A DNA stretch of 64,000 nt from Flavobacterium crocinum (GCF_003122385.1 NZ_CP029255.1:620001-684000), one strand, 5' to 3'. Shown: positions 34,314 through 43,063, counted from the stretch's first letter. Numbers and translations are program-made. Notes: generated by a model from the letters alone, not told the origin.

Positions 34314-34486
34314 GCCCCAGAGGGGCACAATATTTATAGAGTTTCAATAGAAAAATGAAAAAAGCTCCAGAGGAGCGACATATATAGATTGTAAAAATAT
34401 ATCGCTCCTTTGGAGCTTTGTATTGTGGGAACAGAACCTCTTTGCTATAAATATTTTGCTTCTCGAAGATTATAAAAAAGGAATTT
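34314..34486. repeat. Nested hairpin element (family D, copy 2)
   Basis: Same order as copy 1: GCCCCAGAGGGGCAC, AATATTTATAGAG, the inner arms AGCTCCAGAGGAGCGACATA and ATATCGCTCCTTTGGAGCT, then CTATAAATATTTTGCTTCTC. It is a direct repeat of copy 1, 88 bp away. The two fill the 518-bp gap between the kinase and the regulator; no gene is seen there. Confidence 0.88.
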
Positions 34487-34505
34487 CTTTTTTGAGACAA
34501 CTCCT

Positions 34506-35870
34506 CTATTCTAATTCTATATTATATTGTTTCAATTTATTATAAAGCGTTTTGCGGGTAATTTTCAAAAGTTTTGCAGCTTCAGACTTATTATTCTGCG
34601 CTTTTGATAAAGCATGAATAATGGCTTCTTTTTCATTTTCAGACAATGAAAAACTACCGCCTGCTGTTGATTGTTTTTGAATTTGAAAGAATTCTGCAGG
34701 AAGCACATCGCTTTCAATAAAATCACCACGAGATAAAAGCGTCGCACGTTTTACGCAGTTTTGCAATTCACGTAAATTTCCCGGCCAGGTATAATTTTGG
34801 AAAATTGAAACCACTTCCGGAGAAAATCCGATGATATCTTTATTCAATTGTTCGTTTGCTTTTTCAAGGAAATAATCGGCAAAAACCATCAAATCTTCGT
34901 CGCGATCTTTTAAAGAGGGAGACTGAATTGAAAACTCATTGATTCTATGGTATAAATCTTCTCTAAAATCGCCGTTTTTTACTGCCTCGCGTAAATCTTC
35001 ATTCGTTGCCGTAATAATGCGTATATCGACGTTTATTTCTTTATTGCTTCCAACCGGTTTTATTTTTCTTTCCTGAAGCGCTCTCAACAACTGAATTTGG
35101 TTTTCATATGAAAGGTTACCAATTTCATCCAAAAATAAAGTTCCGCCATTGGCCGCTTCAAAATATCCCATCTTATCGCTGATGGCTCCGGTGAAAGATC
35201 CTTTTAAATGACCAAAAAATTCACTTGCCGCTAATTCCTTTGGAATAGCACCACAATCTACCGCAATAAAATTGTTGTTTTTTCTCTGACTCTGCTGATG
35301 AATACTTTTGGCTATAATTTCTTTTCCTGTTCCGCTTTCGCCGATAATTAAAACCGACATATCTGTTGGACTTACCAATTGAATATGGTCCCAAAGTTTT
35401 TTGGAGGCAACCGAAATTCCTCTTACAAATTCATTTTCGGTTGTGGTAGTCTTTTTAACTGCTTTTTTCTTTTTTACGGGAACTTCTTCCTCTTCTTCGT
35501 CTTCTGTTTTTGGTACTTGTAATGCGTTTGTAATAACAAGCAAAACCTCATCTGGATTAAATGGTTTCGAAATATAATCGGCTGCACCATTTTTTATGGC
35601 TTTTACGGCAGTATTAACATCAGAGTAACCTGTCATTAAAATGACTGGAATATGCGGGTATTCATTTTTAAATTCAGACATCAGTCCAATACCGTCAGAA
35701 TCAGGCAGACGAAGGTCAGTCAAAATCAAATCAAAAGATTCGTTTTTAACCGCAGTACGTGCTTCTGCAGCAGAGAAAGCAATCGTTACATCAAACGTTT
35801 TTTTAATTAGAAATTTTTCTAATAACTTACAAAACGCAATGTCATCTTCTATCAATAATATCTTGGGCAT
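34506..35870 (-). CDS. Sigma-54-dependent response regulator (NtrC family)
   Basis: 454 residues. REC domain with phospho-acceptor Asp52 in LILTDLRLPDSDG; a linker rich in Glu and Lys (about 121-145); AAA+ domain with Walker A GESGTGKE (~177-184), the sigma-54-contacting loop GSFTGA (~224-229, Ser in place of the usual Ala), Walker B GGTLFLDEIG and the R-finger region; and a C-terminal Fis-type HTH (NKSEAAKLLKITRKTLYNKL). It activates transcription at sigma-54 promoters by ATP hydrolysis. rpoN lies at 1935-3395. Convergent with the hybrid kinase and downstream of the PepSY array on the same strand. Confidence 0.95.
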   Translation of the reverse strand: MPKILLIEDDIAFCKLLEKFLIKKTFDVTIAFSAAEARTAVKNESFDLILTDLRLPDSDGIGLMSEFKNEYPHIPVILMTGYSDVNTAVKAIKNGAADYISKPFNPDEVLLVITNALQVPKTEDEEEEEVPVKKKKAVKKTTTTENEFVRGISVASKKLWDHIQLVSPTDMSVLIIGESGTGKEIIAKSIHQQSQRKNNNFIAVDCGAIPKELAASEFFGHLKGSFTGAISDKMGYFEAANGGTLFLDEIGNLSYENQIQLLRALQERKIKPVGSNKEINVDIRIITATNEDLREAVKNGDFREDLYHRINEFSIQSPSLKDRDEDLMVFADYFLEKANEQLNKDIIGFSPEVVSIFQNYTWPGNLRELQNCVKRATLLSRGDFIESDVLPAEFFQIQKQSTAGGSFSLSENEKEAIIHALSKAQNNKSEAAKLLKITRKTLYNKLKQYNIELE

Positions 35871-35933
35871 TTGCTTTTAGGGAGTTTTTTGCTAAAATAA
35901 GACTATTAAAATTGGATTTTCACAAAATTATGC

Positions 35934-35968
35934 AAAAAAAAAGAGATTGCACGATGCAATCTCTTTTT
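35934..35968 (-). terminator. Terminator after the PepSY array
   Basis: AAAGAGATTGCA / TGCAATCTCTTT hairpin with long A and T tracts on both sides, 31 bases past the last PepSY stop, separating it from the response-regulator gene. Confidence 0.85.
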
Positions 35969-35998
35969 CACCAAAAACATAAATCTAAATTCACCTAA

Positions 35999-36295
35999 TT
36001 ATATCTTCAACCAGTTACCATTGACATCTGAGTAAACAGTAGCCTTTTGGTCTCCAACTGATATTTCGAGTTTATACTCTTTTTTTTCATTTACAAATGC
36101 TTTAACCAGTTTTGCTCCTGGATAAGCTGTCTGCAAAGCTGTTTTTACAGCCGCAGGCACAGCATCTGCAGCAACTTCTGTATATTCTGACTGAATAGCT
36201 ACAGTTGTTTTAGAATCTTCAGAAACAGTCCATGTTTTGGCATGAATTGACATTGTTCCCAAAAGAATAACTGCTGATAAGATTAACTTTTTCAT
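35999..36295 (-). CDS. PepSY-like secreted protein, paralogue 5
   Basis: 98 residues. Signal peptide KLILSAVILLGTMSIHAK; mature part of about 78 residues in one PepSY-like (beta-lactamase-inhibitor-like) domain with VPAAVKTALQTAYPGAKLVK, EKKEYKLEISVGDQKATVY and DVNGNWLKI. Probably periplasmic; such domains are thought to bind or inhibit peptidases, but that is not proven for this type. Last of five tandem paralogues. Confidence 0.85.
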   Translation of the reverse strand: MKKLILSAVILLGTMSIHAKTWTVSEDSKTTVAIQSEYTEVAADAVPAAVKTALQTAYPGAKLVKAFVNEKKEYKLEISVGDQKATVYSDVNGNWLKI

Positions 36296-36310
36296 GATGC
36301 TGGTTTTTAA

Positions 36311-36604
36311 TTATTTTTTGATGATGTTACCAGAAGCATCTGTAAAAATAGTGTACTTCTTGTCTCCGCTTGAAATTTCAAGTTTGTACTCATTTTTCGC
36401 GTTTTTATAAGCTTTTTCAAGCTTAGTATTCGGGAAAGATTTTTCAATTGTTGACTTCACTGCTGCCGGAACGGCGTCTGCAGCTACTTCAGTATATTCA
36501 TCTTGAATTAGTACGGATTGAGTGATCGAAATCGCTGGAAGAACTGTGGCATTTACCGACAAACTTCCTAACACAATCGCTGCTGATAAAACTAACTTTT
36601 TCAT
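36311..36604 (-). CDS. PepSY-like secreted protein, paralogue 4
   Basis: 97 residues. Signal peptide KLVLSAAIVLGSLSVNA; mature domain with VPAAVKSTIEKSFPNTKLEK, KNEYKLEISSGDKKYTIF and DASGNIIKK. Separated from paralogue 5 by 15 bases. Shares EVAADAVPAAVK with paralogue 5, so these two are the closest pair. Confidence 0.85.
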   Translation of the reverse strand: MKKLVLSAAIVLGSLSVNATVLPAISITQSVLIQDEYTEVAADAVPAAVKSTIEKSFPNTKLEKAYKNAKNEYKLEISSGDKKYTIFTDASGNIIKK

Positions 36605-36621
36605 AATATTTATGGTTTAAA

Positions 36622-36912
36622 TTATTTTTTAAGAATGTTACCAGAAGCATCTGTATAAACGATCGATTTTTCACCACGAACGGTTATCTCAATTTTGTAC
36701 TCCTTTTTATCATTTACCCATGCTTTTTCAAGCACTACACCAGGATAAGCGTCGTCTAAGCCTTTCTTAACAGCTGCTGGAACTCCGTCTACTTCTTTAT
36801 ATCCATCCTGATCATTAACTGTCTGTACCATTGGACTGGTAACAGCAGTGGTTTCTGCGTGCATCGACAAACTGCCTAAAACAATTGCTGCCGATAGAAT
36901 CAACTTTTTCAT
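36622..36912 (-). CDS. PepSY-like secreted protein, paralogue 3
   Basis: 96 residues. Signal peptide KLILSAAIVLGSLSMHAE; mature domain with GVPAAVKKGLDDAYPGVVLE, KKEYKIEITVRGEKSIVY and DASGNILKK. One or two residues shorter than the others and with a shorter segment before the first helix. 17 bases from paralogue 4. Confidence 0.85.
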   Translation of the reverse strand: MKKLILSAAIVLGSLSMHAETTAVTSPMVQTVNDQDGYKEVDGVPAAVKKGLDDAYPGVVLEKAWVNDKKEYKIEITVRGEKSIVYTDASGNILKK

Positions 36913-36941
36913 AGTAATAGTTTTTAGGGTTAGAATTTAAA

Positions 36942-37238
36942 TTATTGTTTAATCCAGGTTCCGTCTGCGTTAGCAAAAAGATTTCCTGTTTTGTCTCCAA
37001 CAGCTACTTCAAGCTTGTATTCATTTTTTGTGTTTTTGAATGCTTTTGTTAAGACAGCGTCAGGATATGCTTTTTTAAGCGCATCTGTAATTGCAGTTGG
37101 AACTTCCACTACTTTAATTTCCGTATAATCATCTTGAATAGAGATTGCTTTTACGATAGTATTTGAAATTGGCGAAGTTGAAGCAAATGATGTTAAACCT
37201 CCCAAAACGATTGCGGCTGATAGAAATAAATTTTTCAT
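36942..37238 (-). CDS. PepSY-like secreted protein, paralogue 2
   Basis: 98 residues. Signal peptide NLFLSAAIVLGGLTSFAS; mature domain with VPTAITDALKKAYPDAVLTK, KNEYKLEVAVGDKTGNLFAN and DGTWIKQ. Nearest relative is paralogue 1. Separated by 29 bases from paralogue 3. Confidence 0.85.
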   Translation of the reverse strand: MKNLFLSAAIVLGGLTSFASTSPISNTIVKAISIQDDYTEIKVVEVPTAITDALKKAYPDAVLTKAFKNTKNEYKLEVAVGDKTGNLFANADGTWIKQ

Positions 37239-37313
37239 GATAATTATATTTTAATGTTGTTAATTTGATCTTAGTATTCTTGAATTGAATTTTCACAGAA
37301 CCTATAATTTAGA

Positions 37314-37610
37314 TTATTTTTTAATCCAAGTTCCGTCTGCATTAGCGAAAAGGTTTCCAACTTTGTCACCAACAGTAACATCAAGTTTGTACTCAGATTT
37401 CTCATTCTTATATGCTTTTGTAATTACTGCATCCGGATATGCTTTTTTCAAAGCTTCAGAAATTGCTGCTGGTAATTCTTCTAATTTGATCTCAGTATAT
37501 TCGTCTTCAACAGAAATCGTTTTTACGATTGTGTTAGTTACTTGTGTAGTTGAAGCGAATGAAGTTAAACTTCCTAAAACAATTGCGGCTGATAAAAATA
37601 AATTTTTCAT
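37314..37610 (-). CDS. PepSY-like secreted protein, paralogue 1
   Basis: 98 residues. Signal peptide NLFLSAAIVLGSLTSFAS; mature domain with LPAAISEALKKAYPDAVITK, KSEYKLDVTVGDKVGNLFAN and DGTWIKK. First gene of the array, with a 75-base gap to paralogue 2. The region upstream (37611-38004) has no gene and no TAnnTTTG box, but has a sigma-54-like -24 box. Confidence 0.85.
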   Translation of the reverse strand: MKNLFLSAAIVLGSLTSFASTTQVTNTIVKTISVEDEYTEIKLEELPAAISEALKKAYPDAVITKAYKNEKSEYKLDVTVGDKVGNLFANADGTWIKK

Positions 37611-37671
37611 AACGTATATATTTAAATTAATAGTTGTTTACGCTTTAGATAATGAAATTATTATGCCGTAA

Positions 37672-37690
37672 TGAAAAAGAACTGCGCCAA
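37672..37690 (-). promoter_or_regulatory. Candidate sigma-54 promoter upstream of the PepSY array
   Basis: On the minus strand: TTGGCGCAGTTCTTTTT. It fits the -24 box (TTGGCAC) well, and the -12 box partly (TT then TT in place of GC). It lies about 60 bases before the first PepSY start. The weak -12 half keeps this tentative. Confidence 0.35.
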
Positions 37691-37799
37691 ACCTTGTAAA
37701 GACCTGTTTTTAAAGGCTTTTATATAAAATATCAAAAAAAAGCAAAAAGTAAAAAGGTGTGTAAATAAGAGAGAAGGTGTGTAATAAGTAAACACTTAA

Positions 37800-37960
37800 A
37801 GTGTAACCTTAGAAAAATTTCAATAAATCAAATTTCAAATTCCAAAGTTTAGAATGAGGTTTTAAGTTCTAAATTTAAGTTCCAATATTGGAATTTGAAC
37901 TCGAGCGATAGCGAACAGGCGAAGCAATTTCCTTTTATTGGAATTTTAAAAAAGGCTATT
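37800..37960. repeat. Short dispersed repeats, including a 26-bp motif shared with 53192
   Basis: CGAGCGATAGCGAACAGGCG at 37902 (26 bp in full) recurs at 53192-53217 with two mismatches. Around it are TTGGAATTT-type words. No gene is seen in 37611-38004 apart from the candidate promoter and the terminator. Confidence 0.55.
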
Positions 37961-37967
37961 AAAAGAA

Positions 37968-37996
37968 AAAGGCTGTCAAAAAAATCTGACAGCCTT
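37968..37996 (-). terminator. Terminator of the fabH-accB-accC operon
   Basis: On the minus strand AAGGCTGTCAGA and GACAGCCTT form a stem with a T-rich loop, followed by TTTTC, nine bases past the accC stop. Confidence 0.8.
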
Positions 37997-38004
37997 CAAT
38001 ATAA

Positions 38005-39351
38005 TTATTCTTGACTTTTCATTTTAAATGTATCCATAAATGCAGTCGTATAATCTCCTGCAATATATTTTGGATCATCCATTAATTGTCTGTGGAAAGG
38101 GATTGTAGTTTTCACACCTTCGATTACGAACTCATCCAAAGCTCTTCGCATTTTGCTGATTGCTTCTTCACGAGACTGCGCAGTTGTAATTAACTTAGCA
38201 ATCATAGAATCGTAGTTTGGCGGAATGCTATATCCTGAATACACGTGAGTATCTAAACGAACTCCGTGTCCTCCTGGCATATGAAGCGTAGTAATTTTTC
38301 CTGGAGAAGGTCTGAAATCATTATAAGGATCTTCAGCATTAATACGACATTCAATAGCGTGTAATTCCGGCATATAGTTTTTACCAGAAATTGGAATTCC
38401 CGCAGCAACCATAATTTGCTCACGAATTAAATCATAATCAATAACCTGTTCTGTGATTGGGTGCTCTACCTGGATACGAGTATTCATTTCCATAAAGTAG
38501 AAGTTTCTGTGTTTGTCAACCAAAAACTCTACAGTTCCAGCTCCTTCATATTTAATGAACTCAGCAGCTTTTACAGCAGCCTCACCCATTCTTGCACGAA
38601 GTTCATCTGTCATAAACGGAGAAGGAGTTTCTTCCGTTAATTTTTGGTGACGACGTTGTACAGAACAATCTCTTTCAGAAAGGTGACAAGCTTTACCGTA
38701 AGCATCTCCAACAACCTGAATTTCGATATGACGTGGTTCCTCAATAAGTTTCTCCATGTACATTCCGTCATTTCCAAATGCTGCAGCAGCTTCCTGACGC
38801 GCGCTTTCCCAAGCTTTTAAAAGCTCTTCTTCTTTCCAGATAGCACGCATACCTTTTCCACCACCACCAGCTGTAGCTTTCATCATAACCGGATATCCGA
38901 TTTCTTTAGCTACTTTTTGTGCATGTTCGTAAGATTCTAATAATCCGTCTGAACCTGGCACACAAGGAACTCCTGCCGCTTTCATTGTCGCTTTTGCAGA
39001 AGCTTTATCTCCCATACGGTCGATCATTTCAGGAGCCGCACCAATAAATTTGATTCCGTGTTCCTGACAAATTTTTGAGAATTTAGCATTCTCAGATAGA
39101 AATCCATAACCTGGATGAATTGCATCTGCATTTGTAATTTCTGCAGCTGCAATAATATTTGACATTTTCAAATACGATAAGTTACTCGGAGGAGGACCAA
39201 TACAAACCGCTTCGTCAGCAAATTTAACGTGTAAACTTTCTGCGTCGGCTGTAGAGTAAACTGCAACAGTTTTGATTCCCATTTCCTTACATGTACGAAT
39301 TACACGTAGTGCAATTTCTCCTCTATTCGCAATTAATATTTTTTTAAACAT
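38005..39351 (-). CDS. accC: Acetyl-CoA carboxylase biotin carboxylase subunit
   Basis: ATP-dependent carboxylation of biotin on AccB, the first half of malonyl-CoA synthesis. 448 residues, standard length. ATP-grasp motifs: [16 protein letters not shown] (residues ~159-174), the [16 protein letters not shown] block and [18 protein letters not shown] (~287-304). The start [19 protein letters not shown] is canonical. Third gene after fabH and accB. A 107-bp spacer with repeated CTAAAATC words separates it from accB. Confidence 0.97.
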   Translation of the reverse strand: MFKKILIANRGEIALRVIRTCKEMGIKTVAVYSTADAESLHVKFADEAVCIGPPPSNLSYLKMSNIIAAAEITNADAIHPGYGFLSENAKFSKICQEHGIKFIGAAPEMIDRMGDKASAKATMKAAGVPCVPGSDGLLESYEHAQKVAKEIGYPVMMKATAGGGGKGMRAIWKEEELLKAWESARQEAAAAFGNDGMYMEKLIEEPRHIEIQVVGDAYGKACHLSERDCSVQRRHQKLTEETPSPFMTDELRARMGEAAVKAAEFIKYEGAGTVEFLVDKHRNFYFMEMNTRIQVEHPITEQVIDYDLIREQIMVAAGIPISGKNYMPELHAIECRINAEDPYNDFRPSPGKITTLHMPGGHGVRLDTHVYSGYSIPPNYDSMIAKLITTAQSREEAISKMRRALDEFVIEGVKTTIPFHRQLMDDPKYIAGDYTTAFMDTFKMKSQE

Positions 39352-39458
39352 CTTATTTTAATTAGATAATTAGACAATTTGAGAATTAGATAATTTTAGA
39401 TGATTAGAAAAACTTTTTCGAACCATTCTAAAATCTAAAATCTAAAATCTAAATTTAT

Positions 39459-39944
39459 TTATGATGGATCTACTAAGAATAAAGGTTGATCAAATTCAAC
39501 TGGAGACATATCGTCAACAAGAATTTTTACAATTTTACCAGAAACTTCAGATTCGATTTCGTTGAATAATTTCATTGCTTCAATTACACAAAGAACATCA
39601 CCTTTAGATACAGTACTTCCTACTTCAGTAAATACTGGTTTGTCTGGAGATGGTTTTCTATAGAATGTTCCAATGATTGGAGATTTTATAGTGATATATT
39701 TAGAATCGTTAGCAGCTGGTGCTTCTGGAGCTACATTTACAACTACAGGAGCTGTAACTTGTGGAACTTGCGCCTGAGGTAAAGCAGCTTGAGCTGGTAA
39801 TTGTTGTACGTAAGTAGCCTCAGTTACATTTGTTTCTAAAGTTGTTCTGATCGTGATTTTCACATCATCCATTTCTAACTTCACTTCTGCAACGCCCGAA
39901 TTTGCAACAAATTTGATTAGGTTTTGAATTTCTTTTAAATCCAT
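39459..39944 (-). CDS. accB: Acetyl-CoA carboxylase biotin carboxyl carrier protein
   Basis: 161 residues. An N-terminal helical part ([18 protein letters not shown]), a Pro/Ala/Gln-rich linker (about 48-80), and the C-terminal biotinyl domain with the biotinylated Lys125 in [13 protein letters not shown]. The thumb-like segment typical of AccB is in [16 protein letters not shown]. Partner of AccC in fatty-acid synthesis. Confidence 0.97.
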   Translation of the reverse strand: MDLKEIQNLIKFVANSGVAEVKLEMDDVKITIRTTLETNVTEATYVQQLPAQAALPQAQVPQVTAPVVVNVAPEAPAANDSKYITIKSPIIGTFYRKPSPDKPVFTEVGSTVSKGDVLCVIEAMKLFNEIESEVSGKIVKILVDDMSPVEFDQPLFLVDPS

Positions 39945-39967
39945 AATGATTCGTTTTTAGTTTTAAT

Positions 39968-40966
39968 TTAATTCTTATCGTAAGCCCATTTTAAATAGAT
40001 AGATCCCCAAGTGAATCCACCACCAAAAGCGGCAAAAATAACATTATCTCCTTTTTTAAGCTTGTGCTCAAAATCTGCTAATACTAATGGTAGAGTTCCT
40101 GAAGTAGTATTACCATATCTTTCGATGTTAACCAACACTTTAGAATCGTCCAATTCTAATCTGCCAGCTGTAGCATCGATAATTCGTTTGTTTGCCTGAT
40201 GCGGCACTAAAAAGTCAACATCCTGATTTGTCAAATTATTTCTTTGTAAAATCAATTCGCTCGCATCAGCCATATTGGTAACAGCATATTTGAAAACAGT
40301 TTTCCCGTCCTGCATAATATTGTGCTGTCTGTTTTTTACAGTTTCTTCGCTAGGCGGAATCAAAGATCCACCTGCAGGAATTTTAAGAAAATCGCGTCCA
40401 ACACCATCACTTCTTAAATATTCGTCCTGTAAACCTAAGCCTTCATAATTTGGTTCAAAAAGAACTGCTCCGGCTCCATCACCAAAAATGATACAAGTAG
40501 CTCTGTCTGTATAATCTACAATTGACGACATTTTATCGGCACCAATTAGCAGCACTTTTTTGTAACGTCCAGACTGTACATAAGCCGCTGCAGTTGACAT
40601 TCCGTATAAGAAACTTGAACATGCCGCCTGCAAATCGTAAGCAAATGCATTTGTAGCGCCAATTTCTGTTGCAACATATACTCCTGTAGAAGCCACCATC
40701 ATATCCGGTGTTGCAGTTGCCATGATAATCATATCAATCTCTAAAGGATCTATATTTGCTTTTGCAATTAAATCTTGTGCTGCTTTTATAGCAAGATAAG
40801 ATGTTCCTTTATCAGCATCTTTTAGAATTCTTCTTTCTTTAATTCCTGTTCGGGTGGTAATCCACTCGTCATTGGTATCAACCATTGTTTCTAAAACTTT
40901 GTTCGTAAGTACAAAGTCAGGAACATAAGCTCCAACAGCGGTAATTGCGGCTGTGATTGTATTCAT
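39968..40966 (-). CDS. fabH: 3-oxoacyl-ACP synthase III
   Basis: Condenses acetyl-CoA (or a branched starter) with malonyl-ACP to begin fatty-acid synthesis. 332 residues. Catalytic Cys116 in YDLQAACSSFLYGM, His in VPHQANKRIID and Asn in ERYGNTTSGTLP form the Cys-His-Asn triad. The start MNTITAAITAVGAYVPD is typical. First gene of the fabH-accB-accC set; terminator of rpmF lies upstream. Confidence 0.96.
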   Translation of the reverse strand: MNTITAAITAVGAYVPDFVLTNKVLETMVDTNDEWITTRTGIKERRILKDADKGTSYLAIKAAQDLIAKANIDPLEIDMIIMATATPDMMVASTGVYVATEIGATNAFAYDLQAACSSFLYGMSTAAAYVQSGRYKKVLLIGADKMSSIVDYTDRATCIIFGDGAGAVLFEPNYEGLGLQDEYLRSDGVGRDFLKIPAGGSLIPPSEETVKNRQHNIMQDGKTVFKYAVTNMADASELILQRNNLTNQDVDFLVPHQANKRIIDATAGRLELDDSKVLVNIERYGNTTSGTLPLVLADFEHKLKKGDNVIFAAFGGGFTWGSIYLKWAYDKN

Positions 40967-41091
40967 TATATTCTATTATTTTCCTTTCAAATTATCATTA
41001 ATTTGAAAAATTTTTAAAAGGCTTGAAAATTACAAAAAAAAACGTAACGAATTTGTCTATATTTTCCTAAAAAACGAAAATTATAACCAAC

Positions 41092-41118
41092 AAAAAAAAC
41101 TCTCACTATGTGAGAGTT
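41092..41118 (-). terminator. Terminator between rpmF and fabH
   Basis: AACTCTCAC / GTGAGAGTT stem followed on the minus strand by eight T. Suggests that fabH is partly or wholly transcribed from its own promoter. Confidence 0.8.
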
Positions 41119-41141
41119 CTAGTATAATTTACAAAAACGTA

Positions 41142-41336
41142 TTAAGCAACCGCTTCAGATTTATCGATAACAACTTGCCCTCTGTAGTACATTTTACCTT
41201 CGTGCCAGTAAGCTCTGTGGTATAAATGTGCTTCTCCAGTAATTGGACATGTAGCGATTTGAGCTACAGTAGCTTTATAATGTGTTCTTCTCTTATCTCT
41301 TCTTGTTTTCGAGGTCTTTCTCTTAGGATGTGCCAT
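41142..41336 (-). CDS. rpmF: 50S ribosomal protein L32
   Basis: 64 residues, basic, start [20 protein letters not shown]. The zinc-ribbon region has only one Cys ([20 protein letters not shown]) in place of the four found in zinc-binding L32, so this is the C-minus form. Nine bases after the DUF177 gene, as is usual for this pair. Confidence 0.97.
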
Positions 41337-41345
41337 TTTACTATA

Positions 41346-41888
41346 TTATTTATCCGTTAATAGTTTCTTTAATTTTTCCCAACGCGGGTCAATATCTTCT
41401 TCTTGTTTACTCTCTTCCTTTTGTTCTTTTACACTTAATTCATTCAATTTTGTCAAAGTTTCAGTTTGCAGACTTCCATCTTTAACTCCTGGATGAATTC
41501 TTTTTTGAGGAACAGAAAGCGCGATCATTTCATAAATATACTGCGCAATATCTATCTCATGTTCACCGTGTGGTAAAATCAACAATTCTTCATTATCATT
41601 ATTGAACTCATCTCCAAAGCGAACAATTAACTTCATTTTCCCTTTTATAGGTAAATCAAAATCTTCGCCTGTTAGATCACAAGGCACATTTACTGTTCCT
41701 TTATGCTTGAATTCTAACTCTAACATAGTACTCTTCTTTTCGAAAAGCAACTTGACTTTAATATCTGAACTTTGAAACTCTTCGTATTCAAAATTCTTAA
41801 AAAAATCATTATTTATCTGATACTCAAAATGGTGTTTTCCTAGTTTTAACCCTACGAAAGGAATTAAAAATTCTTTTAATTTGCTCAT
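41346..41888 (-). CDS. DUF177 (YceD) family protein
   Basis: 180 residues. YceD/DUF177 proteins are encoded upstream of rpmF in most bacteria and affect 23S rRNA accumulation. The family pattern is visible in VPCDLTGEDFDLPIKGKMKL and in HGEHEIDIAQYIYEMIALSV (residues ~107-126), followed by a charged end DIDPRWEKLKKLL. The TATCTTTG promoter just upstream drives this and rpmF. Confidence 0.88.
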   Translation of the reverse strand: MSKLKEFLIPFVGLKLGKHHFEYQINNDFFKNFEYEEFQSSDIKVKLLFEKKSTMLELEFKHKGTVNVPCDLTGEDFDLPIKGKMKLIVRFGDEFNNDNEELLILPHGEHEIDIAQYIYEMIALSVPQKRIHPGVKDGSLQTETLTKLNELSVKEQKEESKQEEDIDPRWEKLKKLLTDK

Positions 41889-41942
41889 TTCAATATCATT
41901 TTTAACAATTCAGTTCTAAAACTAGATATCTGAATTGGGGTG

Positions 41943-41950
41943 CAAAGATA
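41943..41950 (-). promoter_or_regulatory. -7 promoter element TATCTTTG for DUF177-rpmF
   Basis: Minus strand TATCTTTGC is a strong match to the Bacteroidetes -7 consensus. It is about 55 bases upstream of the DUF177 start, just after the pdxA stop. The -33 region is AT-rich without an exact TTG. Confidence 0.65.
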
Positions 41951-41993
41951 TAAAATTATTGTAAATCTAATAATCTTATTCACCTTTTTTTGT

Positions 41994-43043
41994 TTATAAC
42001 TGTTTTTCTTTTATTTTAAGAGGTTTTTGGCTAATCTCCTCATACTGATTACGCGAGCGAAAAATATCAATCGCAAGATAGACTGCTTCTTTAAACGAAT
42101 TGTAATCTGCCATATCTTTTCCGGCGATATCGTAAGCTGTTCCATGATCCGGAGATGTCCTTACCTTATCTAAACCCGCTGTATAATTGACTCCTTTTCC
42201 AAAAGATAATGTTTTAAAAGGAATTAATCCCTGATCGTGATACATTGCCACAATAGCATCATATTTCTCATAATGACCGCTTCCAAAAAAACCATCCGCC
42301 GGAAATGGACCAAAAACCATTGTTCCGGAATCAAATATCTTTTTTAGAACTGGTTTTAAAACCAAATCATCTTCTTTCCCAATCACTCCACCATCACCTG
42401 CATGTGGATTTAATCCTAAAACTGCTATTTTCGGCTTCACAATACTAAAATCCTGAACCAAAGATTTTCTGATGGTTTCAATTTTTTTAGTAATTAATCC
42501 TTCCGTTAAATGTGAAGCAACTTCATTTAAAGGCACATGATCTGTAATTAATCCTACTCGTAAATTATCCTGAACCATCATCATTAACGCATTGCCTTCT
42601 AATTCCTGATCCAAATAATCTGTGTGCCCGGGAAATTTAAATTCCTCAGACTGGATATTGTACTTATTAATTGGCGCTGTTACCAAAACATCTATCTCAC
42701 CATCTTTAAGCGCTTTTGTCGCTGCTACAAATGATTTTATAGCGTATTCACCAATCTTCGGATCATTTGTTCCTAAATTAATATCAACCCCTTCTCTCCA
42801 AAGATTCAAAACGTTTACTTTCCCTGGAACAACCTGCTCCAGCTTATCAACTCCGTGAAACTGGACAGTAGATGTAAAACTTTTTCTAACGAAAGAAAGA
42901 ATTTTGGCATTTGCAAAAATAACCGGCGTACATAATTCCAACATACGAGAATCTTCGAATGTTTTTAATATAACTTCGCTTCCAATACCGTTTAAATCTC
43001 CTACCGAAATTCCAACAATTATATTTTCTGCTTTTTTATTCAT
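41994..43043 (-). CDS. pdxA: 4-hydroxythreonine-4-phosphate dehydrogenase
   Basis: NAD-dependent oxidation of 4-phosphohydroxy-L-threonine on the vitamin B6 pathway. 349 residues. Motifs: GISVGDLNGIGSEV at the start, the metal/substrate His in FPGHTDYLDQ, GLNPHAGDGGVIGKEDD and MYHDQGLIPFKTL. ATG 43043 (MNKKAENIIVG) is chosen; the frame is open for another 51 codons into ribE, which is not coding here. Divergent from ribE. Confidence 0.95.
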   Translation of the reverse strand: MNKKAENIIVGISVGDLNGIGSEVILKTFEDSRMLELCTPVIFANAKILSFVRKSFTSTVQFHGVDKLEQVVPGKVNVLNLWREGVDINLGTNDPKIGEYAIKSFVAATKALKDGEIDVLVTAPINKYNIQSEEFKFPGHTDYLDQELEGNALMMMVQDNLRVGLITDHVPLNEVASHLTEGLITKKIETIRKSLVQDFSIVKPKIAVLGLNPHAGDGGVIGKEDDLVLKPVLKKIFDSGTMVFGPFPADGFFGSGHYEKYDAIVAMYHDQGLIPFKTLSFGKGVNYTAGLDKVRTSPDHGTAYDIAGKDMADYNSFKEAVYLAIDIFRSRNQYEEISQKPLKIKEKQL

Positions 43044-43063
43044 GAGCTCAGTGTATTTATTAC

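Noticed and set aside
37285..37671. Plus-strand open frame of 128 residues
   Set aside because: Antisense of the first PepSY gene and its leader; the minus-strand frame has a signal peptide and four paralogues.
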